Made by a program: the position numbers and the translations under genes
The notes under the pieces: generated by a model
Database searches by the model: none
Seen by the model: the letters and a program-made list of their open reading frames with translations, nothing else
What the model was told of the DNA's origin: nothing
Assembly: GCA_934597725.1 (NCBI GenBank)
Contig: CAKTSK010000027.1
Span: forward strand, 1-25,657
Direction: 5' to 3'
Source: an uncultured Eubacteriales bacterium
GTDB taxonomy: Bacteria; Bacillota; Clostridia; Oscillospirales; Oscillospiraceae
Length of the DNA: 25,657 bases
Part shown: positions 1-7,051 of the stretch, piece after piece
How the letters are laid out: each line of letters opens with the position of its first letter
Numbering within the stretch: the stretch's first letter is position 1

Positions 1-324
1 CAGCAGAAAGCCCAGGCCGCCCATCCCCACCGCCTGAACGCCGGCAGAAAGGAAGCCCGGGCCGCCCACCTGGGCCAGCTTGTGGAGGGAAAACTCCAGC
101 CCCAGACCAAACATGAGGAAGATCACGCCGATGTCCGACCAGACCTCGATGCTGCCCCGGTCCTCGATGGTGGGCAAAAACTGCACCACCGGCCCGGCCA
201 GAAAGCCCGCCAGCAGATAGCCCAGCACCGACGGCAGGTTGATCTTTTTACACAGCAGGGTGGTCAGGGCGGCGATGGTCAGGATGATGGTCAGATCCAT
301 AATGAGTGCAGGGATCTCTTCCAA
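1..324 (-). CDS. Cation:proton antiporter (Kef/CPA2-like), N-terminal part
   Basis: Only the first 108 codons are in the window; the gene runs off the left edge. The visible protein is hydrophobic and typical of the monovalent cation:proton antiporter-2 family: a first membrane segment (about residues 9-22), then the family's LPSVLGYLLAGFLAGP stretch and a second hydrophobic run with IGVIFLMFGLGLEFS. These proteins exchange K+ or Na+ for H+ across the cytoplasmic membrane. I place the start at the TTG at 324 because AAAGGAGG lies 8 bases upstream; the in-frame ATG at 300 has no good site before it and would remove only 8 residues. A strong promoter lies about 100 bases upstream. The family is fairly clear; the ion and any regulatory C-terminal domain cannot be judged. 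Confidence 0.8.
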   Translation of the reverse strand, partial: MEEIPALIMDLTIILTIAALTTLLCKKINLPSVLGYLLAGFLAGPVVQFLPTIEDRGSIEVWSDIGVIFLMFGLGLEFSLHKLAQVGGPGFLSAGVQAVGMGGLGFLL

Positions 325-427
325 CGCAACGACCTCCTTTCACGGGAAACGCAGCAGCCGGAACGCACAGCGGCGGGACACGCTTACACAGTCCCACTCT
401 TGGTGCAACTGCGTGCAAGATACGCTT

Positions 428-456
428 ATCATACCGAGCTTTTCTCCCCCTGTCAA
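428..456 (-). promoter_or_regulatory. Promoter of the antiporter gene
   Basis: On the minus strand TTGACA (451-456) and TATGAT (428-433) are separated by 17 bases, a near-consensus sigma-A promoter. Transcription would start near 421, leaving a leader of about 97 bases before the TTG start at 324. A 14-base perfect palindrome, CTTTCCCGGGAAAG (484-497), lies about 30 bases upstream of the -35 box and could be a protein site or the end of the preceding gene's transcript. Confidence 0.75.
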
Positions 457-517
457 TGCCCCGCCGCCAAAGGCTGCGCCCCGCTTTCCCGGGAAAGTCC
501 GCAGACGCCGCCGCGCC

Positions 518-952
518 TCAATCCCGGTCCAGCAGCGCCCGGGCCGCCCGGTATTTTTCGGTCAGCCGCCGCCGTTCCTCCGGCGAGAGACCTGCCAGCC
601 GTTCCGGGTCGCTGTTGTGGTCCAGATCCGCCCGCTTGACGGTCCGCGCCAGCGGGTCCTCTGCCAGTGCGCGGAGATAGTCCTCATAGGGCGTCCCCGG
701 CCGGCGGGTCAGCCGGTCCACCGCCGCCACCACCCGGTCCGGCATCCCCGCCCGGGCCAGGTCCGCCAGCGACAGGCCGCCGTCCTCCACCACGTCGTGG
801 AGCAGCGCCGTGCAGATGGCCTCCTCGCTGTCCATCTGTTCGGCCAGATGGAAGGGATGAAAGACGTAGGGCACGCCCCCTTTGTCCACCTGGTCCCGGT
901 GGGCCTGAAAGCACAGGATCATCGCCCGTTGGGTCAAGGCTGTGTAGCGCAT
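518..952 (-). CDS. Small HD-domain hydrolase, (p)ppGpp-hydrolase-like
   Basis: A 144-residue single-domain protein resembling the HD hydrolase half of RelA/SpoT and the free-standing Mesh1-type small alarmone hydrolases. Visible motifs in order: HP (H32-P33), LLHDVVED (H52-D53 with E56-D57), and KRADLDHN near residues 106-113, matching the SpoT KxADRxHN element. The synthetase domain is absent. Members use a metal to remove pyrophosphate from (p)ppGpp or act on related nucleotides; the substrate here is inferred. The ATG at 952 has GGGGGAGGG just upstream and overlaps the end of the XRE regulator gene by 19 bases, so the two are probably translationally coupled. A role in nutrient-stress signalling tied to that regulator is plausible but unproven. 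Confidence 0.75.
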   Translation of the reverse strand: MRYTALTQRAMILCFQAHRDQVDKGGVPYVFHPFHLAEQMDSEEAICTALLHDVVEDGGLSLADLARAGMPDRVVAAVDRLTRRPGTPYEDYLRALAEDPLARTVKRADLDHNSDPERLAGLSPEERRRLTEKYRAARALLDRD

Positions 953-1995
953 GGTCCCTCCCCCTCTCGCAGCAGCGCCTGGAAGCGGGGGTCCTCCCGC
1001 AGAAAGTCCAGCCGGTGGTCCGCCGGGTCTGCCAGCTCCCGCCGGATGCCGGGCGCCAGCAGGGACAGGTCCATCTTCTTGCCCTCTAGATACCGGCGGA
1101 AGGGAGAGGTCTTTTCCGGCCAGGACCCTTTCAGACAGGCCAGCAGCCCGGCCAGCGCCTCCAGCCCTTCCTGACGCTTCCGGCCCAGAACCGCCTGTTC
1201 CAGGCGGATGCTCCAAAGGCCATACTCCGCCAGATCAAACCCTTTCCCCAGTGCGCAGCCCTGGTCGGCCAGGGTGTCCAGATCCTCCCATCGCCCCTCC
1301 TCTGCGGCCAGCTCCATCAGGGACAACAGCGTGCTCTGGACTGCGCTCACCTGCTCCAACAGCTGCCGTTCCAGCAGCGCACCGCCTGCGGTCCGGTCCT
1401 GTTCTGCCAGGGCCAGCCGGGCCTCCATCTGCTTTTTGTCATAACTGGCCGGCGGCGGCAGACGGTCCAGCAGCGCTCTGGCCCGGGCCAGCTCCCCCTG
1501 CTCCATGGCCTTGCCAAAGAGCATGGCAACAGCCTGAGCAGCCACTTCCCGGTCGTCACAGTCCGCCGCCTGCTGGTACAGCGCTGCGATCCAGGCCGCG
1601 TCTGCCTCCTCCAGGGGAGAGGCCGCTGTCAGCTCCAATCCCTCCAGCAGCAGGGCCAGATTCAGGGCCAGCAGGCCGCTGCGGGGAAACTGCCGGTGCT
1701 GGGCCCGGGCCTGGGCAACGGCTGCCGGCACCCCCTCTGCCGCCGCCGTCTCTGCCAGCTGGTTCAGAAAAGCCGCCACGTCCTCCCGGCTCATCTCCTT
1801 CTGAAAGGACAGCAGCTCGTTCAGATCGGTCCCCAGCAGCCGGGCCAGGGCAGGCAGGAGGGTGATCTCCGGCAGGCTCGCGCCGGTCTCCCATTTGCTC
1901 ACCGCCGGGGCGGAGACCCCCAGGGCCCGGGCCACCTGCTCCTGGGTCAGCCTCCGGGCTTGCCGCAGCTGTCGAATGGTCGTCTCGATCGGCAT
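934..1995 (-). CDS. XRE-family transcriptional regulator with TPR-like C-terminus
   Basis: A 353-residue protein. Residues 6-61 form a Cro/CI-type helix-turn-helix (LRQARRLTQEQVARALGVS, then AVSKWETG), the usual XRE DNA-binding domain. The remaining ~290 residues are Ala/Leu/Glu-rich amphipathic helices of about 34-residue periodicity, as in TPR-bearing regulators of the Rgg/PlcR or HTH-TPR type, which often sense peptides or partner proteins. I chose the ATG at 1995 because AAGGAGG is 7 bases before it; a longer reading from 2031 lacks a site. The gene overlaps the HD hydrolase gene by 19 bases. A possible -10 (TATGCT, 2027-2032) lies just upstream but has no convincing -35. Target genes and ligand are unknown. 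Confidence 0.8.
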   Translation of the reverse strand: MPIETTIRQLRQARRLTQEQVARALGVSAPAVSKWETGASLPEITLLPALARLLGTDLNELLSFQKEMSREDVAAFLNQLAETAAAEGVPAAVAQARAQHRQFPRSGLLALNLALLLEGLELTAASPLEEADAAWIAALYQQAADCDDREVAAQAVAMLFGKAMEQGELARARALLDRLPPPASYDKKQMEARLALAEQDRTAGGALLERQLLEQVSAVQSTLLSLMELAAEEGRWEDLDTLADQGCALGKGFDLAEYGLWSIRLEQAVLGRKRQEGLEALAGLLACLKGSWPEKTSPFRRYLEGKKMDLSLLAPGIRRELADPADHRLDFLREDPRFQALLREGEGPCATQP

Positions 1996-2142
1996 TATAC
2001 CGCCTCCTTTTTGGGATTTCCCTCTCAGCATACCATACCGTTCCGGCGATTGCTATTTCTCCCTGGTTTTCTTTTTCCCGGAACACATAACCAGCAGGAA
2101 AGTTTGATCCCTTCGCCCTGGACCCGGTCACGGTTTGGGAGG

Positions 2143-3660
2143 TCAGGGATCTGCAACTTGCTCCCCCGTTCCACGGCCGCCGGACAGGCGCACCGTTTTG
2201 GTCGCAATGGCCGTTCGGAACGCAAGGTCATGCTCGACAAAGATCATCGTGGGCGCATATTGCCGGATCAGATCTTCTATCTGCATCCGGGCATACAGAT
2301 CAATGTAGTTGAGCGGTTCGTCCCAGATATATAGGTGCGCTTTCTCACAAAGGCTTTTCGCCAGCAAGACCTTTTTCTTTTGTCCCGCCGAAAAATCTTC
2401 CAGGTTTTTCTCAAACTGGGTGCGCGTAAAATCCAGTTTGCGTAAGATCGCCTTGAACAGGCTTTCCTCGATGCGGCTGTTTTCTGCAAAGTCCGACAGC
2501 GAGCCTCGCAAGGCCGAGGTATCCTGCGGCACATAGGACAGGATGAGGCCCGATCCGGTCCTGATGGTGCCGCGGTATTCCGCCGGCTCCCCCAGCAGCA
2601 GCTTGAGCAGGCTCGACTTTCCCGCGCCGTTCTTGCCGTCCAGCACGATGCGGTCTCCCTGTTCGACAGTAAATGAAATGGGCTGGCAGACCTCTTTGCC
2701 GCAGAAGAGCGGGACGACCTCAGAAACCGTCACCAAGGGATCTGAAACATCGCGGCGCGGCGCAAGCTTCAGCGCTTCTGCGGTCTCCAGATTTCTCAGC
2801 AGACCCGCCTTTTCTTCCATCGCCCGATGCTGCCGCGCTTCGAGGGACTTTGCACGTTTCATCATCTTCGCCGCCTTGTGGCCGATATATCCCTTATCGG
2901 CTTTGATCCCGCTGATCCGCGTGCCATTCTTTGTTTTTTCTACGGCATCAGACCAGTGCTTGCTCTGCTTGGCCGCGCTCTTCATCCGAAGGATCTCTTT
3001 GTTCAGCTTGCTGTTTTGTGCCTGTTCAAATTCCTGCTGCCGCTGGAAGTTGGTAAACCAGGCGGAGAAATTCCCGCTTTGTACTTCTATGTTGGACCGG
3101 TTGATGGATAGGATATGGTCAACACAGCCATCCAAAAAACGGCGGTCGTGAGAGACTAAAATAAATCCTTTTTTCCGTTTCAGATAGGCCGAGACGATCT
3201 CTCTGGCTTTCGCATCCAAATGGTTGGTCGGTTCGTCGATCAGCAAAAAACGACCGTCGTTCAAAAAAAGCGCCGCAAGCAAAACCTTGGTTTGTTCTCC
3301 GTGGGAGAGGGTGGAAAACGGCCGCCAGAGCACCTCTTCCCGGACCTCCAGGCAGGACAGTTCCTTCCAAAGTTCCCACTCCTCTGCCTGTGGGCAGACC
3401 GCAGAGAGGACCTCCATGGTCATTCTGTCCTGCTCCTCCACGGGATAGGGAAAGTAGTCAAATGCCACAGAAGCCTGGATGTGCCCCTGGTATTCGTATT
3501 TGCCAAGCAGCAGGGAGAGAAAGGTGGTTTTTCCCCGTCCGTTCCGTCCCACAAAGCCCAGCTTCCAATCGGTGTCTATTTGGAAACTGACGCGCTCAAA
3601 AACAAGATCGTAACTGGATGGATAGGAAAAGGTAAGATCTTTGACTTGGATCATTGACAT
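2143..3660 (-). CDS. ABC-F ribosome-protection ATPase, Lsa/CplR-like
   Basis: A 505-residue protein with two ATPase domains and no membrane segments, the ABC-F layout. Domain 1 has Walker A GRNGRGKTT (38-46), signature LSHGEQ (118-123), Walker B FLLIDEP (138-144) and SHD (170-172). The Lys/Arg-rich linker covers about 190-300. Domain 2 has Walker A GKNGAGKSS (342-350), signature FSAGQ (423-427), Walker B YIWDEP and VEHD. The start DWKLGFVGRNGRGKTTF is typical of the Lsa/CplR antibiotic-resistance group, which remove lincosamides, pleuromutilins or streptogramin A from the 50S subunit; the drug range is inferred. Start at 3660 with GGAGG 8 bases upstream. GC content is visibly lower than in neighbouring genes, suggesting transfer. 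Expression is probably controlled by the leader at 3661-3947. Confidence 0.88.
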   Translation of the reverse strand: MSMIQVKDLTFSYPSSYDLVFERVSFQIDTDWKLGFVGRNGRGKTTFLSLLLGKYEYQGHIQASVAFDYFPYPVEEQDRMTMEVLSAVCPQAEEWELWKELSCLEVREEVLWRPFSTLSHGEQTKVLLAALFLNDGRFLLIDEPTNHLDAKAREIVSAYLKRKKGFILVSHDRRFLDGCVDHILSINRSNIEVQSGNFSAWFTNFQRQQEFEQAQNSKLNKEILRMKSAAKQSKHWSDAVEKTKNGTRISGIKADKGYIGHKAAKMMKRAKSLEARQHRAMEEKAGLLRNLETAEALKLAPRRDVSDPLVTVSEVVPLFCGKEVCQPISFTVEQGDRIVLDGKNGAGKSSLLKLLLGEPAEYRGTIRTGSGLILSYVPQDTSALRGSLSDFAENSRIEESLFKAILRKLDFTRTQFEKNLEDFSAGQKKKVLLAKSLCEKAHLYIWDEPLNYIDLYARMQIEDLIRQYAPTMIFVEHDLAFRTAIATKTVRLSGGRGTGEQVADP

Positions 3661-3698
3661 AAGACATTCCTCCTTTTTGTTCCAAACAGGAACCGGGT

Positions 3699-3737
3699 AT
3701 AAAATAAGAGCTGCAAGAAAGCCAATTCTTGCAGCTC
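3699..3737 (-). terminator. Leader terminator (attenuator) before the ABC-F gene
   Basis: Perfect 12-base stem: minus-strand GAGCTGCAAGAA (3726-3737) pairs with TTCTTGCAGCTC (3708-3719) across a short loop, followed by TTATTTTAT (3699-3707). It lies between the promoter and the gene, about 50 bases before the start codon, so it would stop transcription unless prevented from folding. A second small hairpin, TCACCC/GGGTGA (3755-3773), precedes it. Confidence 0.85.
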
Positions 3738-3808
3738 GTCATAGCAGAACAGCATCACCCCTTCAACGGGTGATACGACTACGATATTCCGAGGGAACAG
3801 ATGGTTAA

Positions 3809-3880
3809 CTTTCCTGCAAAGGATGCAACGATACCATGAGAACAGGGCAGCATTGCATATTCCGATTTACTTGCAAGAAA
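3809..3880 (-). promoter_or_regulatory. Attenuator segments 1 and 2 (anti-terminator switch)
   Basis: Segment 1 (3870-3880, minus strand TTTCTTGCAAG, inside the leader peptide gene) can pair with segment 2 (3809-3821, CTTTGCAGGAAAG) over about 11 pairs with one G-U and one bulge. Segment 2 can instead pair with the 5' arm of the terminator (segment 3, 3726-3737) through CTT(T)GCAG/CTGCAAG. A ribosome stalled on the leader would cover segment 1, free segment 2 and block the terminator. The base pairing is read directly; the drug-induced stalling is inferred from known erm- and ABC-F-type attenuators. Confidence 0.6.
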
Positions 3881-3890
3881 CGTTAAACAT
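3867..3890 (-). CDS. Leader peptide MFNVSCK for ABC-F attenuation
   Basis: A 7-codon open reading frame (ATG at 3890, TAA at 3867) encoding MFNVSCK. GAGGTG lies 5 bases upstream, a good ribosome binding site, and the -10 box of the promoter is about 30 bases before the start. Its own coding bases form segment 1 of the predicted RNA switch. Leader peptides of this size are known regulators of ribosome-targeting resistance genes, where a drug-stalled ribosome turns on the downstream gene. The peptide probably has no other role. Confidence 0.6.
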   Translation of the reverse strand: MFNVSCK

Positions 3891-3918
3891 TGTTTCACCT
3901 CACTATTTTGTTGGTGTC

Positions 3919-3947
3919 ATCATAGCACAGACTCGAAACATAGTCAA
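3919..3947 (-). promoter_or_regulatory. Promoter of the ABC-F leader transcript
   Basis: TTGACT (3942-3947) and TATGAT (3919-3924) with exactly 17 bases between them on the minus strand. The transcript would begin near 3912, giving a leader of about 250 bases before the ABC-F start at 3660. Together with the leader elements and the trmH-like promoter, this accounts for the 419-base gene-free interval 3661-4079. Confidence 0.8.
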
Positions 3948-4020
3948 GTTTGGAGGAACACCACGGCTTGCTGATGGGCTCCCTCTGGAAGCCGCCTTGT
4001 GATTTTCCCCCACATCAGCA

Positions 4021-4049
4021 TTTCCTTTTGCCGCGAAACATGCTATACT
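4021..4049 (+). promoter_or_regulatory. Possible promoter of the RNA methyltransferase gene
   Basis: A good -10 box TATACT (4044-4049) lies 30 bases before the start codon. The matching -35 position holds TTTCCT (4021-4026) at 17 bases, a weak match. It is divergent from the ABC-F promoter, with about 70 bases between the two. Confidence 0.4.
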
Positions 4050-4079
4050 ATCCTTGATTTCTTCTCCAAGGAGGGCCCT

Positions 4080-4910
4080 ATGGCTCACATCATCCCCATC
4101 ACAGACCTCTCCGCGCCTCAGCTGGACCTCTTCGCCCGCCTGACCGAGGCCCAGCTGCGGAACAAGCGGGAGCCGGAACAGGGCATCTTCGTGGCCGAAA
4201 GCCCCAAGGTGATCGCCCTGGCCCTGGACGCCGGCCTGATCCCCAAGGCCCTGCTCATGGAGCAGCGCCACCTGACCGGCCAGGGCGCGCCGCTGCTGGA
4301 CCGCTGCGGCGACGTGCCGGTGTACACCGCCTCTCGGGAGGTCCTCACCGGACTGACCGGCTACCCCCTCACCCGGGGCATCCTGTGCGCCTTCTCCCGT
4401 CCCGCGCCCCGCCGGGCAGAGGACCTCTGCCAGGACGCCCGCCGGGTGGCGGTGCTGGAGGGCATCGTGGACCCCACCAACGTGGGGGCCATCTTTCGTT
4501 CGGCAGCCGGGCTGCACATCGACGCCCTGCTCCTCTCCCCCACCTGCTGCGACCCTCTGAACCGCCGGGCGGTGCGGGTGAGCATGGGGACCGTCTTTCA
4601 GCTTCCCTGGGCCAGGATCGACCTGACGCCGGACCAGTGGCCCGTGCAAGGACCGGCCTTCCTCCGCCGCCTGGGCTTTGTCACCGCCGCCATGGCGCTG
4701 GACGACCGGGCCCTGCCGGTGGACGACCCCCGGCTGGCCGCGCAGGACCGGCTGGCCATCCTGCTGGGGACCGAGGGCGACGGCCTGTCGCCCCAGACCA
4801 TCGCCCGCTGTGACTACACCGTCTGCATCCCCATGTCCCACGGGGTGGATTCCCTGAACGTGGCCGCGGCCAGCGCCGTGGCCTTCTGGCAGCTCCGGGT
4901 CCGGGGCTGA
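4080..4910 (+). CDS. TrmH/SpoU-family RNA 2'-O-methyltransferase
   Basis: A 276-residue SPOUT-class protein that transfers methyl from S-adenosylmethionine to the 2'-OH of a tRNA or rRNA nucleotide. The N-terminal ~110 residues resemble the SpoU substrate-binding domain (KREPEQGIFVAESPKVI). The catalytic half carries the three family motifs: DPTNVGAIFRSA (Asn and Arg of motif 1), LLGTEGDGLS (motif 2) and IPMSHGVDSLNVAAA (motif 3, knot). The ATG at 4080 has AAGGAGG 6 bases before it. A Crp/Fnr gene follows after 44 bases without a clear terminator, so the two may share a transcript. The exact target nucleotide cannot be read from sequence; 23S rRNA or tRNA are both possible. Confidence 0.88.
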   Translation: MAHIIPITDLSAPQLDLFARLTEAQLRNKREPEQGIFVAESPKVIALALDAGLIPKALLMEQRHLTGQGAPLLDRCGDVPVYTASREVLTGLTGYPLTRGILCAFSRPAPRRAEDLCQDARRVAVLEGIVDPTNVGAIFRSAAGLHIDALLLSPTCCDPLNRRAVRVSMGTVFQLPWARIDLTPDQWPVQGPAFLRRLGFVTAAMALDDRALPVDDPRLAAQDRLAILLGTEGDGLSPQTIARCDYTVCIPMSHGVDSLNVAAASAVAFWQLRVRG

Positions 4911-4954
4911 CCTTTCATGCAGGGGCGCCTGCCGCGCCCCGGAGGAGGTATTCT

Positions 4955-5629
4955 ATGAATGAGACCCAGCTGACAGCCCTTTTCCAGGAGACCCTTCCCT
5001 TCTGGCCCGTTCTGACCCCCGAGGAACAGCGGCTGTTCCGGGACACTTGTGTCCCTTCCACCATCCCCAAGGGGACCATCACCCACCGGGCCGACCAGGA
5101 CTGCCGGGGGATCATGCTCCTGCTCTCCGGCCAGCTGCGGGCCTACATCGTCTCCGAGGAGGGACGGGAGGTCACCCTGTACCGGGTCCGGGGAGGAGAG
5201 ACCTGCGTCATGTCCTCCTCCTGCCTCATGGATGCCATCGTCTTTGACGTGCTCATCGAGGCCATCGAGGACACCCAGGTGCTCACCCTGCCCGCCATGT
5301 CGCTCTCTCCCCTGACCCAGCGCCACCCGGAGATCGAGCTGTTCCTGTACAAGACCGCCAGCGAGCGGTTTTCCGACATCATGTGGACCGTCCAGCAGAT
5401 CCTTTTCATGGGCATGGACCGGCGCACCGCCATCTTCCTCTGGGACGAGTACACCCAGGGCGGCGAGGTCATCGCCATGACCCACGAGGAGGTGGCCCGG
5501 TACATCGGCAGCGCCCGGGAGGTGGTCACCAAGGTGCTGAAATACTTTGCCCAGGAGGGCATCGTCTCCCTGCGCCGGGGCAAGATCACCATTCTGGACA
5601 AGGCCAAGCTGCGGCAGCTGGCCGGCTAA
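4955..5629 (+). CDS. Crp/Fnr-family transcriptional regulator
   Basis: A 224-residue protein with an N-terminal cyclic-nucleotide-binding-type beta barrel (about 15-125), a dimer helix (about 127-155) and a C-terminal winged helix (about 170-215) with the recognition region THEEVARYIGSAREVVTKVL. The sensor domain has the GETCVMSSSCL element seen in many clostridial family members. Cysteines at 32, 50, 84 and 90 could bind a cluster or react with oxidants, but their spacing is not that of E. coli FNR. The start has GGAGGAGG 7 bases upstream. It directly precedes ferredoxin and membrane 4Fe-4S genes, so redox or oxygen control of these is a reasonable guess. Which signal it senses is not shown. 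Confidence 0.88.
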   Translation: MNETQLTALFQETLPFWPVLTPEEQRLFRDTCVPSTIPKGTITHRADQDCRGIMLLLSGQLRAYIVSEEGREVTLYRVRGGETCVMSSSCLMDAIVFDVLIEAIEDTQVLTLPAMSLSPLTQRHPEIELFLYKTASERFSDIMWTVQQILFMGMDRRTAIFLWDEYTQGGEVIAMTHEEVARYIGSAREVVTKVLKYFAQEGIVSLRRGKITILDKAKLRQLAG

Positions 5630-5646
5630 GCGTAAGTCAGTCACAT

Positions 5647-5699
5647 ACAGCGCCCCCCGTCTTCTGGTATCCTCTGTTCCAGAAAGCGGGGGGCGCTGT
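5647..5699 (+). terminator. Hairpin after the Crp/Fnr gene
   Basis: Long interrupted stem: ACAGCGCCCCCCG (5647-5659) pairs perfectly with CGGGGGGCGCTGT (5687-5699), and TTCTGG pairs with CCAGAA inside it. It lies 18 bases after the stop codon. No T tract follows, so it may be a weak terminator or an RNA-stability element between the regulator and the ferredoxin gene. Confidence 0.55.
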
Positions 5700-5736
5700 C
5701 CTGTCCGCTGTGAATTTACCCATGAGGAGGTCCCCC

Positions 5737-5943
5737 ATGCTGTCAAAACGTTACGCCCTGCCGGACCGGCGCCGTTGTGTCTCCTGCGGCGCCTGCACCA
5801 AGGAATGTCCCCGGGACGCCATTCGGATCTATCGCGGCTGCTATGCTCTGGTGGACGACCAGGCCTGCATCGGCTGTAAAAAATGCACCAAGGTCTGCCC
5901 GGCCGACTGCATTGCCATTCTGGACCGGGAGGTGAGCGCATGA
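5737..5943 (+). CDS. 2[4Fe-4S] ferredoxin-type protein
   Basis: A 68-residue protein with two complete ferredoxin motifs: C14-x2-C17-x2-C20-x3-C24-P and C44-x2-C47-x2-C50-x3-C54-P. This predicts two low-potential [4Fe-4S] clusters for one-electron transfer in the cytoplasm. The ATG at 5737 has GAGGAGG 6 bases before it; an in-frame ATG at 5722 would add 5 residues but lacks a site. Its stop overlaps the start of the membrane 4Fe-4S gene (ATGA), so the pair is translated together and the two products probably exchange electrons. C35 and C58 are extra cysteines outside the motifs. The physiological partner beyond this pair is unknown. Confidence 0.9.
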   Translation: MLSKRYALPDRRRCVSCGACTKECPRDAIRIYRGCYALVDDQACIGCKKCTKVCPADCIAILDREVSA

Positions 5944-6533
5944 ACCGCAAAAAGCACTGGTATGACTATCTCTGGATCTGGTCCATCGTCTTCTTTGTCC
6001 TGGGCTTTTTCAACATCTTCTTTGCCTGGCTTGGCCTGATCGACCTGTTCCTGCCGCTGATCTTCTCTCTCTTCGGCGGCAATAAATTCTTCTGCAACAA
6101 CCTCTGCGGCCGCGGCCAGCTCTTCTCTGTGCTGGGCGGACGGCTGGGCTGCTCCCGGAAAAAGGTGCCGCCCCGCTGGCTGTCCTCCAAGGGCTTCCGC
6201 TACGGCTTCCTGATCTTCTTCTTTGCCATGTTCGGCAACATGCTCTTCCAGACCTATCTGGTCGGCGCCGGAGCCAGCACCCTGCGGCAGGCCGTCAAGC
6301 TTTTCTGGACCTTCCAGGTCCCCTGGAACTGGGCCTATACGGCCAGTTCGGTCCCCCAGTGGGTGGCCCAGTTCAGCTTTGGGTTCTACGGGGTCATGCT
6401 GACCTCCCTCCTGCTGGGGCTGATCGTGATGGTCCTCTACCGTCCCCGCACCTGGTGTGCGTTCTGTCCCATCGGCACCATGACCCAGGGCATCTGCCAG
6501 CTCAAGCAGCGCGGCAAGGAGCCCACGCCCTGA
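5940..6533 (+). CDS. Membrane 4Fe-4S-binding protein (NapH/YccM-like)
   Basis: A 197-residue membrane protein with about four hydrophobic segments (roughly 12-30, 32-46, 88-108 and 146-167). Cysteine motifs face the ends of these segments: FCNNLCGRGQLF (C52, C56) and WCAFCPIGT (C173, C176, followed by Pro), the pattern of the NapH/NosR/RdxA-like 4Fe-4S membrane family. C71 and C186 are additional candidates for ligands. Such proteins carry electrons between the membrane or quinone side and cytoplasmic ferredoxins or flavoproteins. The ATG overlaps the ferredoxin stop by 4 bases. No terminal reductase, cytochrome or maturation gene is adjacent, so the electron acceptor is unknown. Confidence 0.8.
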   Translation: MNRKKHWYDYLWIWSIVFFVLGFFNIFFAWLGLIDLFLPLIFSLFGGNKFFCNNLCGRGQLFSVLGGRLGCSRKKVPPRWLSSKGFRYGFLIFFFAMFGNMLFQTYLVGAGASTLRQAVKLFWTFQVPWNWAYTASSVPQWVAQFSFGFYGVMLTSLLLGLIVMVLYRPRTWCAFCPIGTMTQGICQLKQRGKEPTP

Positions 6534-6540
6534 ATCTCCT

Positions 6541-6580
6541 CCCCCCGTTTTCCGACGTTTGGCCGAAAGCGGGGGGATTT
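6541..6580 (+). terminator. Hairpin after the 4Fe-4S membrane gene
   Basis: CCCCCCG (6541-6547) pairs with CGGGGGG (6570-6576), with additional imperfect pairing inside; ATTTCTCTT follows. It starts 7 bases after the stop codon. The T-containing tail makes an intrinsic terminator plausible. Confidence 0.6.
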
Positions 6581-6583
6581 CTC

Positions 6584-6612
6584 TTGCCGCCGCCCCAAGA
6601 AGGCCGTATAAT
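6584..6612 (+). promoter_or_regulatory. Promoter of the DUF5655-deformylase pair
   Basis: TTGCCG (6584-6589) and a perfect TATAAT (6607-6612) are 17 bases apart, about 28 bases before the ATG at 6641. It lies immediately downstream of the preceding hairpin, which fits a new transcription unit. Confidence 0.7.
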
Positions 6613-6640
6613 GGAGAAAACACCAAGGAGGTCTGTTCCC

Positions 6641-7051
6641 ATGGAGGAAGCCCTTGCCCTGTCCCTGCTCTCCTTTTTCGCCGACCGGCCAGAGGAAGAG
6701 GTCCTGGGCCGGTCGGTCACCCAGTGGATCGTCACAGCCCTGCCCCAGACCACGGTCCGGGTGCAAAAGACCCAGATCACATTCCAGAACCGGCACGTCT
6801 TTGCCGCCCTCTCCCTGCCCCGCCGGGCCCGGGACCGGGCTGCTCACGCGCTGACCCTCACCCTGGGTCTGCCAGTCCGGCTGGACACGCCGCGGGTGAG
6901 GATGGCAGCCGAACCCTACCCCGGCCGGTGGACCCACCACCTGCTCCTCTCCGGCCCCCAGGACCTGGACGAGGAACTGCTGGGCTGGGTCCGGGCTGCC
7001 GCTGCCTTCGCACAGACCAAAGGAACCCCACCAAAGGAGGTCACCCCATGA
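6641..7051 (+). CDS. DUF5655-like protein of unknown function
   Basis: A 136-residue soluble protein without membrane segments or obvious catalytic motif. Its pattern (an N-terminal helix pair, then KTQITFQNRHVFAALSLPR, a Leu/Arg-rich strand-helix region, and a C-terminal WTHHLLLSGPQDLDEELLGWV) resembles the DUF5655 family, small domains also found fused to restriction- or kinase-like proteins. No biochemical role is established. I chose the ATG at 6641 because AAGGAGG is 9 bases before it; an earlier ATG at 6611 is in another frame. The stop overlaps the deformylase start by 4 bases (ATGA), so the two are cotranslated. A functional link to N-terminal processing is only suggested by that overlap. 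Confidence 0.6.
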   Translation: MEEALALSLLSFFADRPEEEVLGRSVTQWIVTALPQTTVRVQKTQITFQNRHVFAALSLPRRARDRAAHALTLTLGLPVRLDTPRVRMAAEPYPGRWTHHLLLSGPQDLDEELLGWVRAAAAFAQTKGTPPKEVTP

